Below, piece after piece: positions 36,596 to 46,571 of a stretch of DNA of 64,000 nt (position 1 is its first letter; each line of letters starts with the position of its first letter). The position numbers were made by a program, and so were the translations under genes. Under the pieces are notes generated by a model that worked only from the letters and a program-made list of their open reading frames with translations, was not told the origin of the DNA and did not search any database. The DNA lies in NCBI GenBank assembly GCA_947259985.1, contig CAMYOJ010000001.1:1-64000 (forward strand). Reading direction: 5' to 3'. Source of the DNA: an uncultured Woeseiaceae bacterium. GTDB taxonomy: Bacteria; Pseudomonadota; Gammaproteobacteria; Steroidobacterales; Woeseiaceae.

Positions 36596-37357
36596 TTATT
36601 GGATTTTCCGGCCTATGCGACCCCAATCAGGCATGTTCCACGGCACGAAATGCATCCAGATTCGGGACGCCTCGCCAACGAGGTATTTCTCATGAATAGA
36701 GCCAATGAAGCGGCTGTCGCGGCTGCGGTCGCGGTTGTCGCCCATGACGAAGTAATGACCCTCGGGCACACGATAGGTACCGTCTCGCGTTGAAAACTGC
36801 GGGTTGGTCACGAGAATGTCATGCAGGCGGCCATCGAGATCCTCAACAAAGACCGGCGCCGAAAATGACGCGTCGGCGGCCTGTCTGAGATCCATGGTCT
36901 TGCCATTGATTGTCAGCCGCTGCCGCTCATAGACGATTTCGTCACCAGGCAGCCCGATCACACGCTTGATGTAATTGACGCTCGGATCCGTCGGCAAGCG
37001 AAATACGATGACGTCGCCGCGTTCTGGTTCTCCTGTTTCTATCATTTTGGACTCAGTGACCGGAAGTCGGAGTCCGTAGGAGAACTTCTTGACGAAGATA
37101 AAATCGCCTTTGAGCAGCGTCGGCATCATTGAACCGGACGGGATGCGAAAGGGCTCGAAAATGAAAGAACGAATAACGAGCACGAACAACAGCACCGGAA
37201 AGAAGGATCGCGAATACTCGACCAGCGTCCGGAGCGCGCCGGGCTGCGCGTCGCGACTATCGTCCTCGGTAGTTTTCCAGACCATCCTGTCGATCGCGAC
37301 AATTACACCGCTGAACAGCGTCAGCACGGTCAATATCAATGCGAGATTAATAATCAA
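36596..37357 (-). CDS. lepB: Signal peptidase I
   Basis: A 253-residue protein with an N-terminal helix (about 1-22), a second hydrophobic segment, the serine box FRIPSGSMMPTLLKGDF and the lysine box VNYIKRVIGLPGDEI, plus GDNRDRSRDSR. The catalytic Ser and Lys remove signal peptides from exported proteins at the periplasmic face. It follows lepA on the same strand after 9 nt. Confidence 0.95.
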   Translation of the reverse strand: MIINLALILTVLTLFSGVIVAIDRMVWKTTEDDSRDAQPGALRTLVEYSRSFFPVLLFVLVIRSFIFEPFRIPSGSMMPTLLKGDFIFVKKFSYGLRLPVTESKMIETGEPERGDVIVFRLPTDPSVNYIKRVIGLPGDEIVYERQRLTINGKTMDLRQAADASFSAPVFVEDLDGRLHDILVTNPQFSTRDGTYRVPEGHYFVMGDNRDRSRDSRFIGSIHEKYLVGEASRIWMHFVPWNMPDWGRIGRKIQ

Positions 37358-37366
37358 TTGAGCTAC

Positions 37367-39175
37367 TCACTTTTCAACACGCAAGACAGCCAGGAACGCT
37401 TCCTGTGGTATTTCAACCGATCCCAGCTGTTTCATGCGTTTCTTGCCTGCCTTTTGTTTTTCCAGCAGTTTGCGCTTTCTTGAAACATCGCCACCATAAC
37501 ACTTGGCCGTCACATTTTTGCGCAGCGCCTTCACATTGCTGCGCGCAATGATCTGGCTCCCGATCGCCGCCTGTATGGCAACGTCGAACATCTGCCTCGG
37601 GATCAGTTCGCGCATTTTTTCAACCAGTTCACGACCGCGATGTTTCACGTTTTCCCGATGCACGATAATTGATAGCGCATCGACTTTGTCCTTGTTGATC
37701 AATATGTCGAGGCGCACAAGCTCCGCGTGCTCGAAACGCTCGAAATGGTAGTCAAAGGACGCGAAACCACGACTGACAGACTTCAGGCGATCGAAAAAAT
37801 CGAGCACGACCTCGGCGAGCGGTATCTCGTATTCGAGGGAGACCTGGCCGCCGAGGTAACGCATGTTTTTTTGCACACCGCGTTTCTCGATGCAGAGCTT
37901 GATGACGGCGCCCAAGTATTGATCGGGCACCAGGATGTTTGCCGATATGATCGGCTCCCTGAGCTCCGAGATTTCGTTTGCGGGCGGCAGCTTTGACGGA
38001 TTGTCGACGAGCAATACGTTGCCCGACGTGTCCTCGACTTCGAACACGACGGTGGGCGCCGTTGTAATGAGCTCAAGGTTGTACTCCCGCTCGAGCCGTT
38101 CCTGCACGATCTCCATGTGCAGCATGCCGAGAAATCCACAGCGGAAGCCAAAGCCGAGCGCCGCCGACGTCTCGGGCTCGAAATGCAAGGCAGCATCGTT
38201 CAGGCGCAGTTTCTGCAGCGCCTCGCGGAAACCCTCGTAGTCATCCGAACTGAGCGGAAAAAGCCCGGCAAACACACGCGGCTGCACCTGCTTGAAACCC
38301 GGCAGCGGTTCGGCGCAGGGATTGTGCGTCGCGGTCAGCGTATCACCGACCGGAGCGCCGTAAATATCCTTGATTCCCGCAATGAAGAAACCAACCTCGC
38401 CGGTCCGGAGTTCGCTGCGATCGACCATCTTGGGCGTGAATACGCCGACCCTGTCGGCCTGGTGCGAGGTGCCTGTCGACATCACCGTAACTTTGCTGCC
38501 TTTTGGCAGGCTCCCGTTCATCACCCGCACCAGTGACACGACACCCACATAATTGTCGAACCAGGAATCTATGATCAGGGCCTGCAGGGGACCTTCCGGA
38601 TCACCCTCTGGAGCCGGAATCGTCGCGATGATCTGGTTCATGAGTTCCGGCACGCCGAGGCCGGTCTTGGCACTGACGCGGATCGCGTCCTGGGCATCTA
38701 TGCCGATGATATCTTCGATCTCCGCGACAACCTTCTCGGGTTCTGCGGCCGGCAGGTCGACCTTGTTGAGCACCGGCAAGACCTCGAGGCCCTGGTCGAT
38801 CGCCGTAATGCAATTGGCAACGCTCTGTGCCTCGACCCCCTGCGCCGCATCGACGACGAGCAATGCCCCTTCGCAGGCCGCGAGCGAGCGCGATACCTCG
38901 TAGGAAAAGTCGACGTGGCCGGGTGTGTCAATGAAGTTGAGCTGATAGTGCTGGCCATCGTCCGCCGTATAGTCGAGCGAGACGCTTTGTGCCTTGATCG
39001 TTATGCCGCGTTCACGCTCGAGGTCCATGGAGTCGAGCACCTGCTCCGCCATCTCCCGATCTGCAAGCCCGCCGCAGACCTGGATAAACCGGTCCGCCAG
39101 CGTCGATTTGCCGTGATCGATATGGGCAATAATGGAGAAATTGCGGATATGCTTCATTTGAGAGGTGTCAGGCAA
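37367..39175 (-). CDS. lepA: Elongation factor 4 (LepA GTPase)
   Basis: A 602-residue translational GTPase with [14 protein letters not shown] (G1), [21 protein letters not shown] (G3), NKVDLP (G4) and the LepA C-terminal domain ending [26 protein letters not shown]4 acts on ribosomes during initiation or stalled elongation. It lies in the rpoE-to-acpS run. Confidence 0.96.
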   Translation of the reverse strand: MPDTSQMKHIRNFSIIAHIDHGKSTLADRFIQVCGGLADREMAEQVLDSMDLERERGITIKAQSVSLDYTADDGQHYQLNFIDTPGHVDFSYEVSRSLAACEGALLVVDAAQGVEAQSVANCITAIDQGLEVLPVLNKVDLPAAEPEKVVAEIEDIIGIDAQDAIRVSAKTGLGVPELMNQIIATIPAPEGDPEGPLQALIIDSWFDNYVGVVSLVRVMNGSLPKGSKVTVMSTGTSHQADRVGVFTPKMVDRSELRTGEVGFFIAGIKDIYGAPVGDTLTATHNPCAEPLPGFKQVQPRVFAGLFPLSSDDYEGFREALQKLRLNDAALHFEPETSAALGFGFRCGFLGMLHMEIVQERLEREYNLELITTAPTVVFEVEDTSGNVLLVDNPSKLPPANEISELREPIISANILVPDQYLGAVIKLCIEKRGVQKNMRYLGGQVSLEYEIPLAEVVLDFFDRLKSVSRGFASFDYHFERFEHAELVRLDILINKDKVDALSIIVHRENVKHRGRELVEKMRELIPRQMFDVAIQAAIGSQIIARSNVKALRKNVTAKCYGGDVSRKRKLLEKQKAGKKRMKQLGSVEIPQEAFLAVLRVEK

Positions 39176-39233
39176 TGGCCTGCGCGCCGAATGCAGCCGC
39201 GAAGTATACCGATTTCGGGCCTGGATTCACGCA

Positions 39234-39488
39234 TCATTCGCGCGCTTCGGCCTGCAGCTGCCGCAGTCGAGACAACAGGGCTTCCCGATCCAGTCGAAAG
39301 TGGCAGACGGGATCTCCGGCTATTTCGATGACGGGCACGCGATCGCTATATTGTTTGCGCCACTCCTCGCGTGAGTCGACGTCATGCACCTCGATACGCG
39401 CGACGCCTCGCACCAGGGGCGTGAGTTCCTCGATCAATACCTCGCACAGGTGACAACCCCGGCGGCTATAAACGTCAATAACGGGCAT
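39234..39488 (-). CDS. Glutaredoxin-like thiol protein (DUF836)
   Basis: An 84-residue protein from the ATG at 39488. It starts PVIDVYSRRGCHLCEVLIEEL, with a CxxC (GCHLC) in the thioredoxin-fold position, and has VPVIEIAGDPVCHFRL, the cis-proline block. The family is a small glutaredoxin-like group of unknown substrate. It overlaps rseC by 14 nt and lies between rseC and lepA, where Pseudomonas has the protease gene mucD. Confidence 0.82.
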   Translation of the reverse strand: MPVIDVYSRRGCHLCEVLIEELTPLVRGVARIEVHDVDSREEWRKQYSDRVPVIEIAGDPVCHFRLDREALLSRLRQLQAEARE

Positions 39489-39918
39489 GACCCAGTCTTG
39501 CAACGATTGTGGGCGTGAACTGGCACTGGTCACGCGCGGCGCGACGGTGTGCGATCGCTATCCCCGCTCCTATGCCGGCCAATCCGGCAATCGCCGCGTA
39601 CAGGTCACCAAGACCCAGCGAATAGGCGACGACGGCCCCCAAAAGTGCCCCCCCGAGCGGTATGCCATAGACAATCAGGGCCGCGTTGAGCAAATGCCGC
39701 GGTGCAAGTTCGATACTTACTTCATCCCCCTCGCGCACATCGATTCCCGCAGTGATATGAGCTTCAATGTGGCGCCTCTGCCGGCCGCCGCCGAACAGCC
39801 CCGCACCACAGCCTTTGCCCGCGGCACAGCGAGCGCAATTGAATGCCGCCGCTACCTCAACGACGGCCGACGGTGTGTCTATATCGACGGTGAGAACCCG
39901 CCCGCGAGGATTTTCCAT
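39475..39918 (-). CDS. rseC: RseC/MucC family protein (SoxR-reducing system component)
   Basis: A 147-residue inner-membrane protein with an N-terminal cysteine cluster CARCAAGKGCGAG (about 28-40) and two hydrophobic helices (about 78-96 and 103-121), the RseC layout. In Escherichia coli RseC influences the SoxR reducing system; in the rpoE operon it is a minor modulator. It follows rseB by 42 nt. Confidence 0.88.
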   Translation of the reverse strand: MENPRGRVLTVDIDTPSAVVEVAAAFNCARCAAGKGCGAGLFGGGRQRRHIEAHITAGIDVREGDEVSIELAPRHLLNAALIVYGIPLGGALLGAVVAYSLGLGDLYAAIAGLAGIGAGIAIAHRRAARDQCQFTPTIVARLGHARY

Positions 39919-39960
39919 TCTGTCAGTGTACCGCAGGCACGTGTCCGGACGACGCGGCCT

Positions 39961-40926
39961 TCAGCGCAGGCGCATTGATCGCGCAATCTGCTCCACGGTC
40001 ACGGCCGGCACTTCACCGACGGCAGTAATACTGTGGCCGTCGCTGACCACGCTGAAAGAATTGGAACCGGCGACTCGCGATGGCCCCTGGACACTTTCTG
40101 CCACCGTATCTGCAATGAACACCGACACGTTCGCAAGACCATCGCTGTATAGAATATGAGTCACGAACTCGTCGTTGCCGGGCATCTGTTCCTCGTGCAG
40201 GGAAACTGCCTGAAAGCCCTTCGGCAAGCTGTCACTCACCCAGTTCGTCTCGACACTGCGGCTCTCGTGCCTTGTCGGGCGATCGAACCACTGAAAACTG
40301 TCGGTAACGTACGACGGTGCGAGCGCGCTGGCATGGATTTCGGCGTTTAGAGTGATCTCGGCAAACTTGACCTGCTCGATGGCGGTCCCGTCACCGGCGA
40401 TGAGCTGCGTCTGCAGGGGGAAGCCGGTCTCGATATCGAGCCAGATGCGATGCCCGTAGCGATAATCGTCGTGCGGCCGAATCGCGATCATCATAGTCTT
40501 ACGGCCGGCCACACGGTCTTCGCGGACATAGCCGACATCGTATTCGGCGCCGAAACGTATATCGCTCGATGGCAAGGTCGAGAACAGGGTCGACTGGTCG
40601 TCCCATTCTTCCACCAGGACGGTCTTGCGGTCCGGAAGGATGCAATGAACTTCGTTGCCGTTCCTGATGATTTCAAGCCCATTGCCGTCCTGGGCGACGA
40701 CCTTCTCGCGAATCACCCCATCGGAAACCGTGTGGGCAACTTTCAGCGCCTCTACCTTGCCGCCCCGAATGCGCAATACCGTGCCTTCATAGTTGGTGGA
40801 CTGCACGGCGGCACCCATGCGCTGCAGCCAGACCGCCGGGTCCTTATCGCTCGCCAGAGCAGGCTGAGCCGCCAGCAAGGCAATCAGTAGCAGGCAAGCC
40901 GGCGACTGTATGCGCGGGCTTTTCAT
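39961..40926 (-). CDS. rseB: Sigma-E regulatory protein RseB/MucB
   Basis: A 321-residue periplasmic protein with a signal peptide (hydrophobic 10-24, cleavage after LAS). It has the MucB N-terminal fold (WLQRMGAAVQSTNYEGTVLRIRGG) and C-terminal strands. RseB binds the periplasmic part of RseA and shields it from DegS, and releases it on sensing lipopolysaccharide. Its ATG shares one base with the rseA stop. Confidence 0.92.
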   Translation of the reverse strand: MKSPRIQSPACLLLIALLAAQPALASDKDPAVWLQRMGAAVQSTNYEGTVLRIRGGKVEALKVAHTVSDGVIREKVVAQDGNGLEIIRNGNEVHCILPDRKTVLVEEWDDQSTLFSTLPSSDIRFGAEYDVGYVREDRVAGRKTMMIAIRPHDDYRYGHRIWLDIETGFPLQTQLIAGDGTAIEQVKFAEITLNAEIHASALAPSYVTDSFQWFDRPTRHESRSVETNWVSDSLPKGFQAVSLHEEQMPGNDEFVTHILYSDGLANVSVFIADTVAESVQGPSRVAGSNSFSVVSDGHSITAVGEVPAVTVEQIARSMRLR

Positions 40927-41528
40927 CAGGGCTGCTGCGTTGTTACAGGTTCTTCGGTCTGCTCGTCGGCATCCTTTTCGATGACCGAAGAGCCTTCGAG
41001 TACCTCCTCTTCAAGGCGCAGCGTAACGAGGCGCGTGTTTATACCATTGGCGCCGTTTTCGTTCGTCATCGCTCCGTGGCTGCGGTAGTACTCACGCAGT
41101 TGATTATTGACGGGTTGCGGCACCGTGTACGTCGTGGCCGAATCCGCGTCCGCGACTACAGGTGTGGTCGCCGTATCACCGGTGTCGACCGTCATTTGCT
41201 GAAGACCGAAAATTGCGAGCAGTGCGACGCTCGCCGCAACGGCAATACCGAGCAAGGGTCGTATCGCGGGCCTGCGAGTCTCGGGCTGAACGTCGTCGGG
41301 ACTTTCGAACGGTTTGTCGTCGAGCACGGCCGATACGCGCTCGTGGACACGATCCACGCCCGGCACCGAGGTTTCGCCACGCATGATACGGCCGATAGCC
41401 AGGTACTCAGCGACTTTCTGCCGAAGTTCGGCATCCTGTCCCATCCGTCGTAACAGAAGATCAGCCTCGTTGTCCGGAAGCTCACCGTCGACAAACGCAG
41501 AAATTTGCATTCTTATTGCGTCATTCAT
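40926..41528 (-). CDS. rseA: Anti-sigma-E factor RseA/MucA
   Basis: A 200-residue single-pass protein. The N-terminal anti-sigma domain (SAFVDGELPDNEADLLLRRMG) binds RpoE, then a membrane helix (LLGIAVAASVALLAIFGL, about 93-110) leads to a periplasmic domain. It holds sigma-E at the membrane until proteolysis by DegS and RseP. It lies 30 nt downstream of rpoE. Confidence 0.92.
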   Translation of the reverse strand: MNDAIRMQISAFVDGELPDNEADLLLRRMGQDAELRQKVAEYLAIGRIMRGETSVPGVDRVHERVSAVLDDKPFESPDDVQPETRRPAIRPLLGIAVAASVALLAIFGLQQMTVDTGDTATTPVVADADSATTYTVPQPVNNQLREYYRSHGAMTNENGANGINTRLVTLRLEEEVLEGSSVIEKDADEQTEEPVTTQQP

Positions 41529-41558
41529 ACTTCACCCGCACAGGCCTTCCGGCCTTTC

Positions 41559-42134
41559 CTATCTTGTCAGCGATCCGACTTTCTTGCTGATCGCATCACG
41601 TGCCCTGAAAATTCTCGATCTCACGGTACCCACCGGGCATTCCATGGTTTGAGCGATTTCCTCGTAACTCATGCCTTCCAGTTCGCGCAGGATGATCGCT
41701 GTGCGCAAATCCTCCGGCAATGATGCGATGGCACGTTCAACCGTTTCTTTCAATTCGTTACTAAGTGTCACGCCCTCCGGCGTGTCCGTCTCCTTGAGCT
41801 TGGCATGCAAGTCGTACTGCTCAGGGTCCTGCATGTCGAGCTCGACATCCATCGGCCTGCGCCGCTGTGCTGCAAGATGGTTCTTTGCCGTGTTCACTGC
41901 GATCCTGTACATCCAGGTGTAAAAGGCACTGTCACCCCGGAATCGCGGAAGTGCTCTGTAAGCCTTGATGAACGCTTCCTGTGTGATGTCCAGTGCCAGT
42001 TCCGGATCTCGTACATACCGCATGACCAGGTTGACGATCTTGTGCTGGTATTTGAGTACCAGCAGATCGAACGCGCCCTTGTCACCCTTCTGGACCCGTT
42101 TGACCAGCTTCTTGTCGGACGACTGATTCGACAT
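41559..42134 (-). CDS. rpoE: RNA polymerase sigma-E factor
   Basis: A 191-residue ECF sigma factor: region 2 with DLLVLKYQHKIVNLV, DITQEAFIKAYR and FRGDSAFYTWMYRIAVN; region 4 with LPEDLRTAIILRELEGMSYEEIA and VGTVRSRIFRARDAI. It directs transcription of envelope-stress genes and is released from RseA on damage. It is preceded by a sigma-E-type promoter at 42180-42206, so it should autoregulate. No good Shine-Dalgarno is seen directly upstream; a 30-codon ORF ends exactly at its ATG. Confidence 0.97.
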   Translation of the reverse strand: MSNQSSDKKLVKRVQKGDKGAFDLLVLKYQHKIVNLVMRYVRDPELALDITQEAFIKAYRALPRFRGDSAFYTWMYRIAVNTAKNHLAAQRRRPMDVELDMQDPEQYDLHAKLKETDTPEGVTLSNELKETVERAIASLPEDLRTAIILRELEGMSYEEIAQTMECPVGTVRSRIFRARDAISKKVGSLTR

Positions 42135-42227
42135 TCAGGCGCACTCGCCAGACGATCCGCTCAGCCAACCGACACCGGGATAGACCGGTCCTGCGACGAT
42201 AAGTTCTGCGATTTCCGCCTTATTCAT
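42135..42227 (-). CDS. Possible leader peptide ORF upstream of rpoE
   Basis: A 30-codon frame from the ATG at 42227 (MNKAEIAELIVAGPVYPGVG onward) whose TGA at 42135-42137 immediately precedes the rpoE ATG. Such abutting stop and start codons suggest translational coupling, recalling rseD upstream of rpoE in Escherichia coli, though this sequence is not a recognised RseD. The sigma-E promoter lies inside the frame, so only transcripts from a more distal promoter would contain it. It may be fortuitous. Confidence 0.35.
   Translation of the reverse strand: MNKAEIAELIVAGPVYPGVGWLSGSSGECA
42180..42206 (-). promoter_or_regulatory. Sigma-E type promoter of the rpoE operon
   Basis: Read on the minus strand, GAACTT (42206-42201) and GTCTAT (42185-42180) are separated by 15 nt, close to the sigma-E consensus GGAACTT and GTCnAA. 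Transcription would start near 42173, about 40 nt upstream of the rpoE ATG, consistent with positive autoregulation. Confidence 0.75.
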
Positions 42228-42324
42228 CTTTGTTCTGTGACACCGTTCCGATTACGCTCGCCAGACCCCGTCCCTGCCCGGATATGTTCATTATTTTTTC
42301 TTGAGACACAGTATGTTAGCAGCT

Positions 42325-42771
42325 TCAGGAGTGGGCTCCAATGTGCCGCCACAGAACCTGCAGACGGCGCCACTCCGGGCTGTCGCGGCAGTGGCCACGC
42401 AGGGGCTCTGCGAAAACGCTGCCGCGCTCGTCGCGAATGCGAATCCAGCCCAGGTGGCGCAGCACGAGGCTGCCCGGCAGGAGGCGGGCATGCAGCCAGT
42501 CGCCGCCCTGATTTCTTAGTTCCAGGCGGCCTTCGCAATCCAGCCGGACGCCGCGATATCGCCGATAGGCGCGCCTTTGCCGCACGATGTCATAGCCGCC
42601 GATGATCAACCACAATCCGGCGGCAACGATTCGCGGTAGCAATGCCAGCGGCATTGCCAGGATCAGGACGGCCCCGGTAGCCACGAGACCAAGACCTGAC
42701 AACAGTACGAACAGCCGCAGTGAGCGATTAGCCGGGAGGCAGGTTGAGTATCTGACCGATGACACGTGCAA
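42325..42771 (-). CDS. ygfX: YgfX family membrane protein
   Basis: A 148-residue protein with two close hydrophobic segments (about 16-46) and a soluble C-terminus, the YgfX/CptA layout: RSLRLFVLLSGLGLV, then RLELRNQGGDWLHARLLPGSLVLRHLG. It is paired with sdhE, as in Escherichia coli, where YgfX was described as the toxin of a pair with SdhE; that toxin role is disputed. It overlaps sdhE by 44 nt, so a later start (GTG at residue 3) is possible. It is the last gene before rpoE on this strand. Confidence 0.82.
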   Translation of the reverse strand: MHVSSVRYSTCLPANRSLRLFVLLSGLGLVATGAVLILAMPLALLPRIVAAGLWLIIGGYDIVRQRRAYRRYRGVRLDCEGRLELRNQGGDWLHARLLPGSLVLRHLGWIRIRDERGSVFAEPLRGHCRDSPEWRRLQVLWRHIGAHS

Positions 42772-42970
42772 TGCGTTCCGACTCGGGACTACGGCGCTGC
42801 AACAAATAGCCGTTGAGTTCGGGATCTGCGAGCGCCAAAACTTCGTGGAACGCGGCCTTTTCGTCCTCGTCCGCGCCAGGGTAGCGTTGTTCGAGATAGC
42901 GCAACAGCAGCTCGTCGAGTTCGCGCATGCCGCGTCGGCACTGCCAGCGCAGTCGGGACTCTTCGCTCAA
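42728..42970 (-). CDS. sdhE: FAD assembly factor SdhE
   Basis: An 80-residue protein from a TTG at 42970 (SD GGAAAGGAAG just upstream). The N-terminus [20 protein letters not shown] contains the RGxxE motif needed for flavinylation of SdhA; the rest fits SdhE/YgfY ([10 protein letters not shown]). It promotes covalent FAD attachment to SdhA. The TTG overlaps the sdhB stop codon (TTGA), so it is coupled to sdhB. Confidence 0.9.
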   Translation of the reverse strand: MSEESRLRWQCRRGMRELDELLLRYLEQRYPGADEDEKAAFHEVLALADPELNGYLLQRRSPESERIARVIGQILNLPPG

Positions 42971-43749
42971 TACTTCCTTTCCGCCAGCATCTTCTTGGTC
43001 TCGGCAATGGCCTTGGCCGGGTTCAGATTCTTCGGGCAGGTCTGCGTGCAGTTCATGATCGTATGACAGCGATACAGCCTGAACGGGTCCTCGAGCTCGT
43101 CGAGACGTTCGCCCGTAGCCTCGTCGCGGCTGTCGACGAGCCAGCGATAGGCCGCCAGCAACGCGGCGGGCCCGAGGTAGCGATCGCTGTTCCACCAGTA
43201 ACTCGGGCAACTCGTTGAGCAACAGGCACAGAGGATGCAGGCGGCGGGTTCGTTGATAAGCTCCTGATCGTCCTTCGACTGCAGCCGCTCCTGGTCGGGC
43301 GGTGGCGGCGTGCGCGCCTGCAGCCAGGGCTTGATCGAAGCGTACTGGGCGTAAAAATTGGTGAGATCGCCCACCAGATCCTTGACCACGGGCAAATGCG
43401 GCAGCGGGTAGATTTTCACGTCGCCCTTGACGCTTTCGATCGACCGCGTGCACGCCAGCGTATTGCCGCCGTCGATGTTCATGGCACAGGAACCGCAGAT
43501 TCCTTCGCGACACGACCTTCGAAACGTCAACGTCGGGTCGATTTCATTCTTGATCTTGATGAGTGCGTCGAGAACCATCGGTCCGCAATTGTCAATGTCG
43601 ACTTCGTAGGTATCGACGCGCGGATTTTCACCACTATCCGGATCGTAGCGATAGACGGCAAAACGCCTCACATTGGACGAGCCGCTGGCCGAGGCAAAAT
43701 GCCTTCCCTTCGTGAGTCGCGAGTTCTTCGGAAGTCTGAATTCAGCCAC
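42967..43749 (-). CDS. sdhB: Succinate dehydrogenase iron-sulfur subunit
   Basis: A 260-residue protein with the [2Fe-2S] cluster block [15 protein letters not shown], the [4Fe-4S] block [16 protein letters not shown] and the [3Fe-4S] block [17 protein letters not shown]. It relays electrons from SdhA to the quinone site. It lies 11 nt downstream of sdhA, overlaps sdhE by 4 nt and starts with ATG at 43749. Confidence 0.96.
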   Translation of the reverse strand: MAEFRLPKNSRLTKGRHFASASGSSNVRRFAVYRYDPDSGENPRVDTYEVDIDNCGPMVLDALIKIKNEIDPTLTFRRSCREGICGSCAMNIDGGNTLACTRSIESVKGDVKIYPLPHLPVVKDLVGDLTNFYAQYASIKPWLQARTPPPPDQERLQSKDDQELINEPAACILCACCSTSCPSYWWNSDRYLGPAALLAAYRWLVDSRDEATGERLDELEDPFRLYRCHTIMNCTQTCPKNLNPAKAIAETKKMLAERKY

Positions 43750-43760
43750 AGTCGATAGTC

Positions 43761-45545
43761 CTAGTAAACGCGTGCTTTTGGTTCGACATAGTCGACCTCA
43801 TCGGTCAGCGTCTCCTGGTGCACGGGCCGGTAGTCGAAGTCGACCTTCCCCTGGTCGTCGACCCAGGCAAGCGTGTGTTTCATCCAGTTCTCGTCATCGC
43901 GCTCGGGATAATCCTCGCGCGCGTGCGCGCCTCGGCTCTCAAGCCGATTTGCCGCCGACTCGATCGTCGCAGCGGCGTTCAGCAACAGGTTTTCGAGTTC
44001 CATGGTTTCGACCAGATCGGTGTTCCAGATGAGCGAGCGATCGGCCACCCGTACATCCTCGAAACTCCCGAATGTCTGGCGTAGCAGTTCCACACCCTCG
44101 TCCAGCGATTCACCGGTGCGGAATACGGCCGCGTGCCCCTGCATGACTTTCTGCATCTCCAGGCGGATCTCGGAGGTCGACCGACTGCCGTCGGCATTTC
44201 GGAGCTTGTCGATGCGCGCGACGCTGTTCTGGCCCGCGTCGGCGGCCAAGGGCTTGTGGCGTGCGCTCGGTGTCATCTCCGCAGCACAGAAGTGCGCGGC
44301 GGCACGCCCAAACACGACGAGGTCGAGTAAGGAATTCGAGCCCAGGCGGTTTGCGCCATGAACCGATACGCAGGCCGCTTCGCCCACGGCCATCAGGCCG
44401 GGCACGACGGATTCCGGGTCGCCATCTTTTTTCGTCACGACCTGGCCATTGAAGTTGGCCGGGATGCCGCCCATGTTGTAGTGCACGGTCGGCAAGACCG
44501 GAATCGGCTCCCTGGTTACGTCCACGCCCGCAAAAATGCGCGCCGATTCGGCGATGCCGGGCAGCCGCTCTTCAATGACCTCGGGGCCGAGGTGCTCGAG
44601 GTGCAGGTGGATGTGGTCTTTATCAGCGCCGACGCCGCGGCCTTCGCGAATCTCGATCGTCATCGAACGGCTGACGACGTCCCGCGACGCCAGGTCCTTG
44701 GCGTTCGGCGCGTAACGTTCCATGAAGCGCTCGCCGTCCGCATTGGTCAGGTAGCCGCCCTCGCCGCGAACGCCTTCGGTGATCAGGCAGCCCGCCCCAT
44801 AGATGCCAGTCGGGTGAAACTGCACGAATTCCATGTCCTGCACCGGCAGGCCGGCACGCAGCACCATCGCGCTACCGTCGCCAGTGCAGGTGTGCGCCGA
44901 GGTGCAGGAGAAATAGGAACGTCCGTAACCGCCCGTCGCGAGGATGACCTGGTGAGAACGGAAGCGATGCAAACGTCCCGTCGCGAGGTCTATGGCGACG
45001 ACGCCCCGGCACGCCCCGTCTTCCATGATCAGGTCGACGGCAAAGTATTCGATGTAGAACTCCGCATCGTGTTTCAACGACTGCTGGTAGAGCGTGTGAA
45101 GCATCGCGTGACCCGTGCGATCGGCCGCCGCGCAGGTGCGCTGTGCCGTGCCTTCGCCAAAACGTGTCGTCATGCCTCCGAACGGGCGCTGGTAGATCTT
45201 GCCGTCCTCGGTGCGCGAAAACGGCACGCCGTAATGCTCGAGCTCGATGACGGCGTCAGGCGCCTCCTTACACATGTACTCGATCGCATCCTGGTCACCG
45301 AGCCAATCCGAGCCCTTGACCGTGTCGTACATGTGCCAGCGCCAGTCATCCTCACCCATGTTGCCCAGCGCGGCACTGATGCCGCCCTGCGCCGCCACGG
45401 TGTGGCTGCGGGTCGGGAACACTTTCGTTACACAGGCCGTATTGAACCCGGCTTCGGCGAGGCCGAACGTGGCGCGTAGACCAGCGCCGCCCGCGCCGAT
45501 TACAACGACGTCATAACTGTGGTCGATAAACTCGTAGTCGCTCAT
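43761..45545 (-). CDS. sdhA: Succinate dehydrogenase flavoprotein subunit
   Basis: 594 residues from the ATG at 45545. The Rossmann FAD site is [21 protein letters not shown], and the covalent-FAD histidine is His48 in [11 protein letters not shown]. Substrate-site blocks [17 protein letters not shown] and HYNMGGIP are present. It oxidises succinate to fumarate in the citric acid cycle and feeds electrons to SdhB. The ATG overlaps the sdhD stop by 4 nt. Confidence 0.97.
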   Translation of the reverse strand: MSDYEFIDHSYDVVVIGAGGAGLRATFGLAEAGFNTACVTKVFPTRSHTVAAQGGISAALGNMGEDDWRWHMYDTVKGSDWLGDQDAIEYMCKEAPDAVIELEHYGVPFSRTEDGKIYQRPFGGMTTRFGEGTAQRTCAAADRTGHAMLHTLYQQSLKHDAEFYIEYFAVDLIMEDGACRGVVAIDLATGRLHRFRSHQVILATGGYGRSYFSCTSAHTCTGDGSAMVLRAGLPVQDMEFVQFHPTGIYGAGCLITEGVRGEGGYLTNADGERFMERYAPNAKDLASRDVVSRSMTIEIREGRGVGADKDHIHLHLEHLGPEVIEERLPGIAESARIFAGVDVTREPIPVLPTVHYNMGGIPANFNGQVVTKKDGDPESVVPGLMAVGEAACVSVHGANRLGSNSLLDLVVFGRAAAHFCAAEMTPSARHKPLAADAGQNSVARIDKLRNADGSRSTSEIRLEMQKVMQGHAAVFRTGESLDEGVELLRQTFGSFEDVRVADRSLIWNTDLVETMELENLLLNAAATIESAANRLESRGAHAREDYPERDDENWMKHTLAWVDDQGKVDFDYRPVHQETLTDEVDYVEPKARVY

Positions 45546-45922
45546 GCGCCAAGTCCGATTTTCAAAATTGCAAAGACAGCCGCTACCGCGAAGAAGATAT
45601 GCACGAATCGAGACAGTATGAGGGAGACGAGCTTCAATCCCGGAGCATGAACATAGTCCTCGATGACCACCTGTACGCCAAGGTACGAGTGATATCCCAT
45701 CGCTACGACAAGCAGCAGCAGCAGCAGGCTGTTCAGGGGCGCAGCGACAAACGTGACCGCGGCGGTGTAACTGAAGCTGTCCATCGATGCCAGCATGAAC
45801 GCGAACCAAAGGCCAAGCAGCAGCACTGCAACGGCGGAAACGCGCTGCCCCCACCAGTGGGAAGTCCCGTCTTTGGCGGTGCCAAGGCCCAGTACCCTGC
45901 CGAGGGGAGATCGCAGGCTCAT
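45542..45922 (-). CDS. sdhD: Succinate dehydrogenase membrane anchor subunit
   Basis: 126 residues from the ATG at 45922, with three membrane helices (about 29-46, 57-78 and 99-121). The block [17 protein letters not shown] is the SdhD quinone and haem region. It anchors SdhA and SdhB in the inner membrane with SdhC. It overlaps sdhC and sdhA by 4 nt each. Confidence 0.9.
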   Translation of the reverse strand: MSLRSPLGRVLGLGTAKDGTSHWWGQRVSAVAVLLLGLWFAFMLASMDSFSYTAAVTFVAAPLNSLLLLLLVVAMGYHSYLGVQVVIEDYVHAPGLKLVSLILSRFVHIFFAVAAVFAILKIGLGA

Positions 45923-46296
45923 GACGCTACCCACCAAAAAACGCCTGTGAGCAGGACCGCCGCAATGAGCACGAGCCAGGCGGAACTCGTAGCCTGCTCC
46001 TTCTCGAGCCCGCGGCCCGTATCCCAGACAAGATGCCGTGCGCCATTCGACAGATGGTAGAAGAATGCGAAGGACCAGCCGACGAGGAGCAGCTTGCCGA
46101 TCAGCGTGTCCATGTACTTCATAAACACTGCATAGGCATCGGCGCCCGAAGCAATGTCGAACAACCACACCGCCAACATGACGAAACCCAGCGACAGGGC
46201 GACGCCCGTCAAACGATGCAGGATCGAGAGGGCCATCGTGATCGGCCAGCGATAGATCGATAGGTGCGGTGACAGTGGCCTGTCGACGTTGCTCAT
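45919..46296 (-). CDS. sdhC: Succinate dehydrogenase cytochrome b556 subunit
   Basis: A 125-residue protein with the family opening [20 protein letters not shown] and HRLTGVAL, three helices, and [12 protein letters not shown] with the haem histidine. It forms the quinone-reducing membrane part with SdhD. It starts 28 nt downstream of the DUF1674 gene. Confidence 0.93.
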   Translation of the reverse strand: MSNVDRPLSPHLSIYRWPITMALSILHRLTGVALSLGFVMLAVWLFDIASGADAYAVFMKYMDTLIGKLLLVGWSFAFFYHLSNGARHLVWDTGRGLEKEQATSSAWLVLIAAVLLTGVFWWVAS

Positions 46297-46324
46297 GAGT
46301 ATTGTTCTTTGTCGTTAAAAGGGG

Positions 46325-46513
46325 TCAAAAATCGATGCACCGGCCGTTCTTTTCCCAATCGCCGTAACGTGTCGGATCAAGCCCGCCGCGGCCGCCAACC
46401 TCTTTGGGCCGATCGACGGCTTCAGACAAGGTATCATCGACACTGGAATCATCGCCGGAGGGCGCTTCGGAATCGACGATTTCGGCCTTGTTCCTGGGGT
46501 CCTGTGCGTTCAT
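46325..46513 (-). CDS. DUF1674 protein, SDHAF4-like SDH assembly factor
   Basis: A 62-residue acidic protein ending KEVGGRGGLDPTRYGDWEKNGRCIDF; the block GGRGGxDPTRYGDWEKxGRCxDF is the signature of DUF1674, the family of eukaryotic SDHAF4. SDHAF4 binds flavinylated SDHA and promotes its joining to SDHB. The location directly before sdhC fits a role in SDH assembly; the bacterial role is inferred. Confidence 0.85.
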   Translation of the reverse strand: MNAQDPRNKAEIVDSEAPSGDDSSVDDTLSEAVDRPKEVGGRGGLDPTRYGDWEKNGRCIDF

Positions 46514-46571
46514 GGCGAAAGTATGCCAGACGCTTGGTCAAGCTGCAGTACCTTCAATTACTTAGATACAA

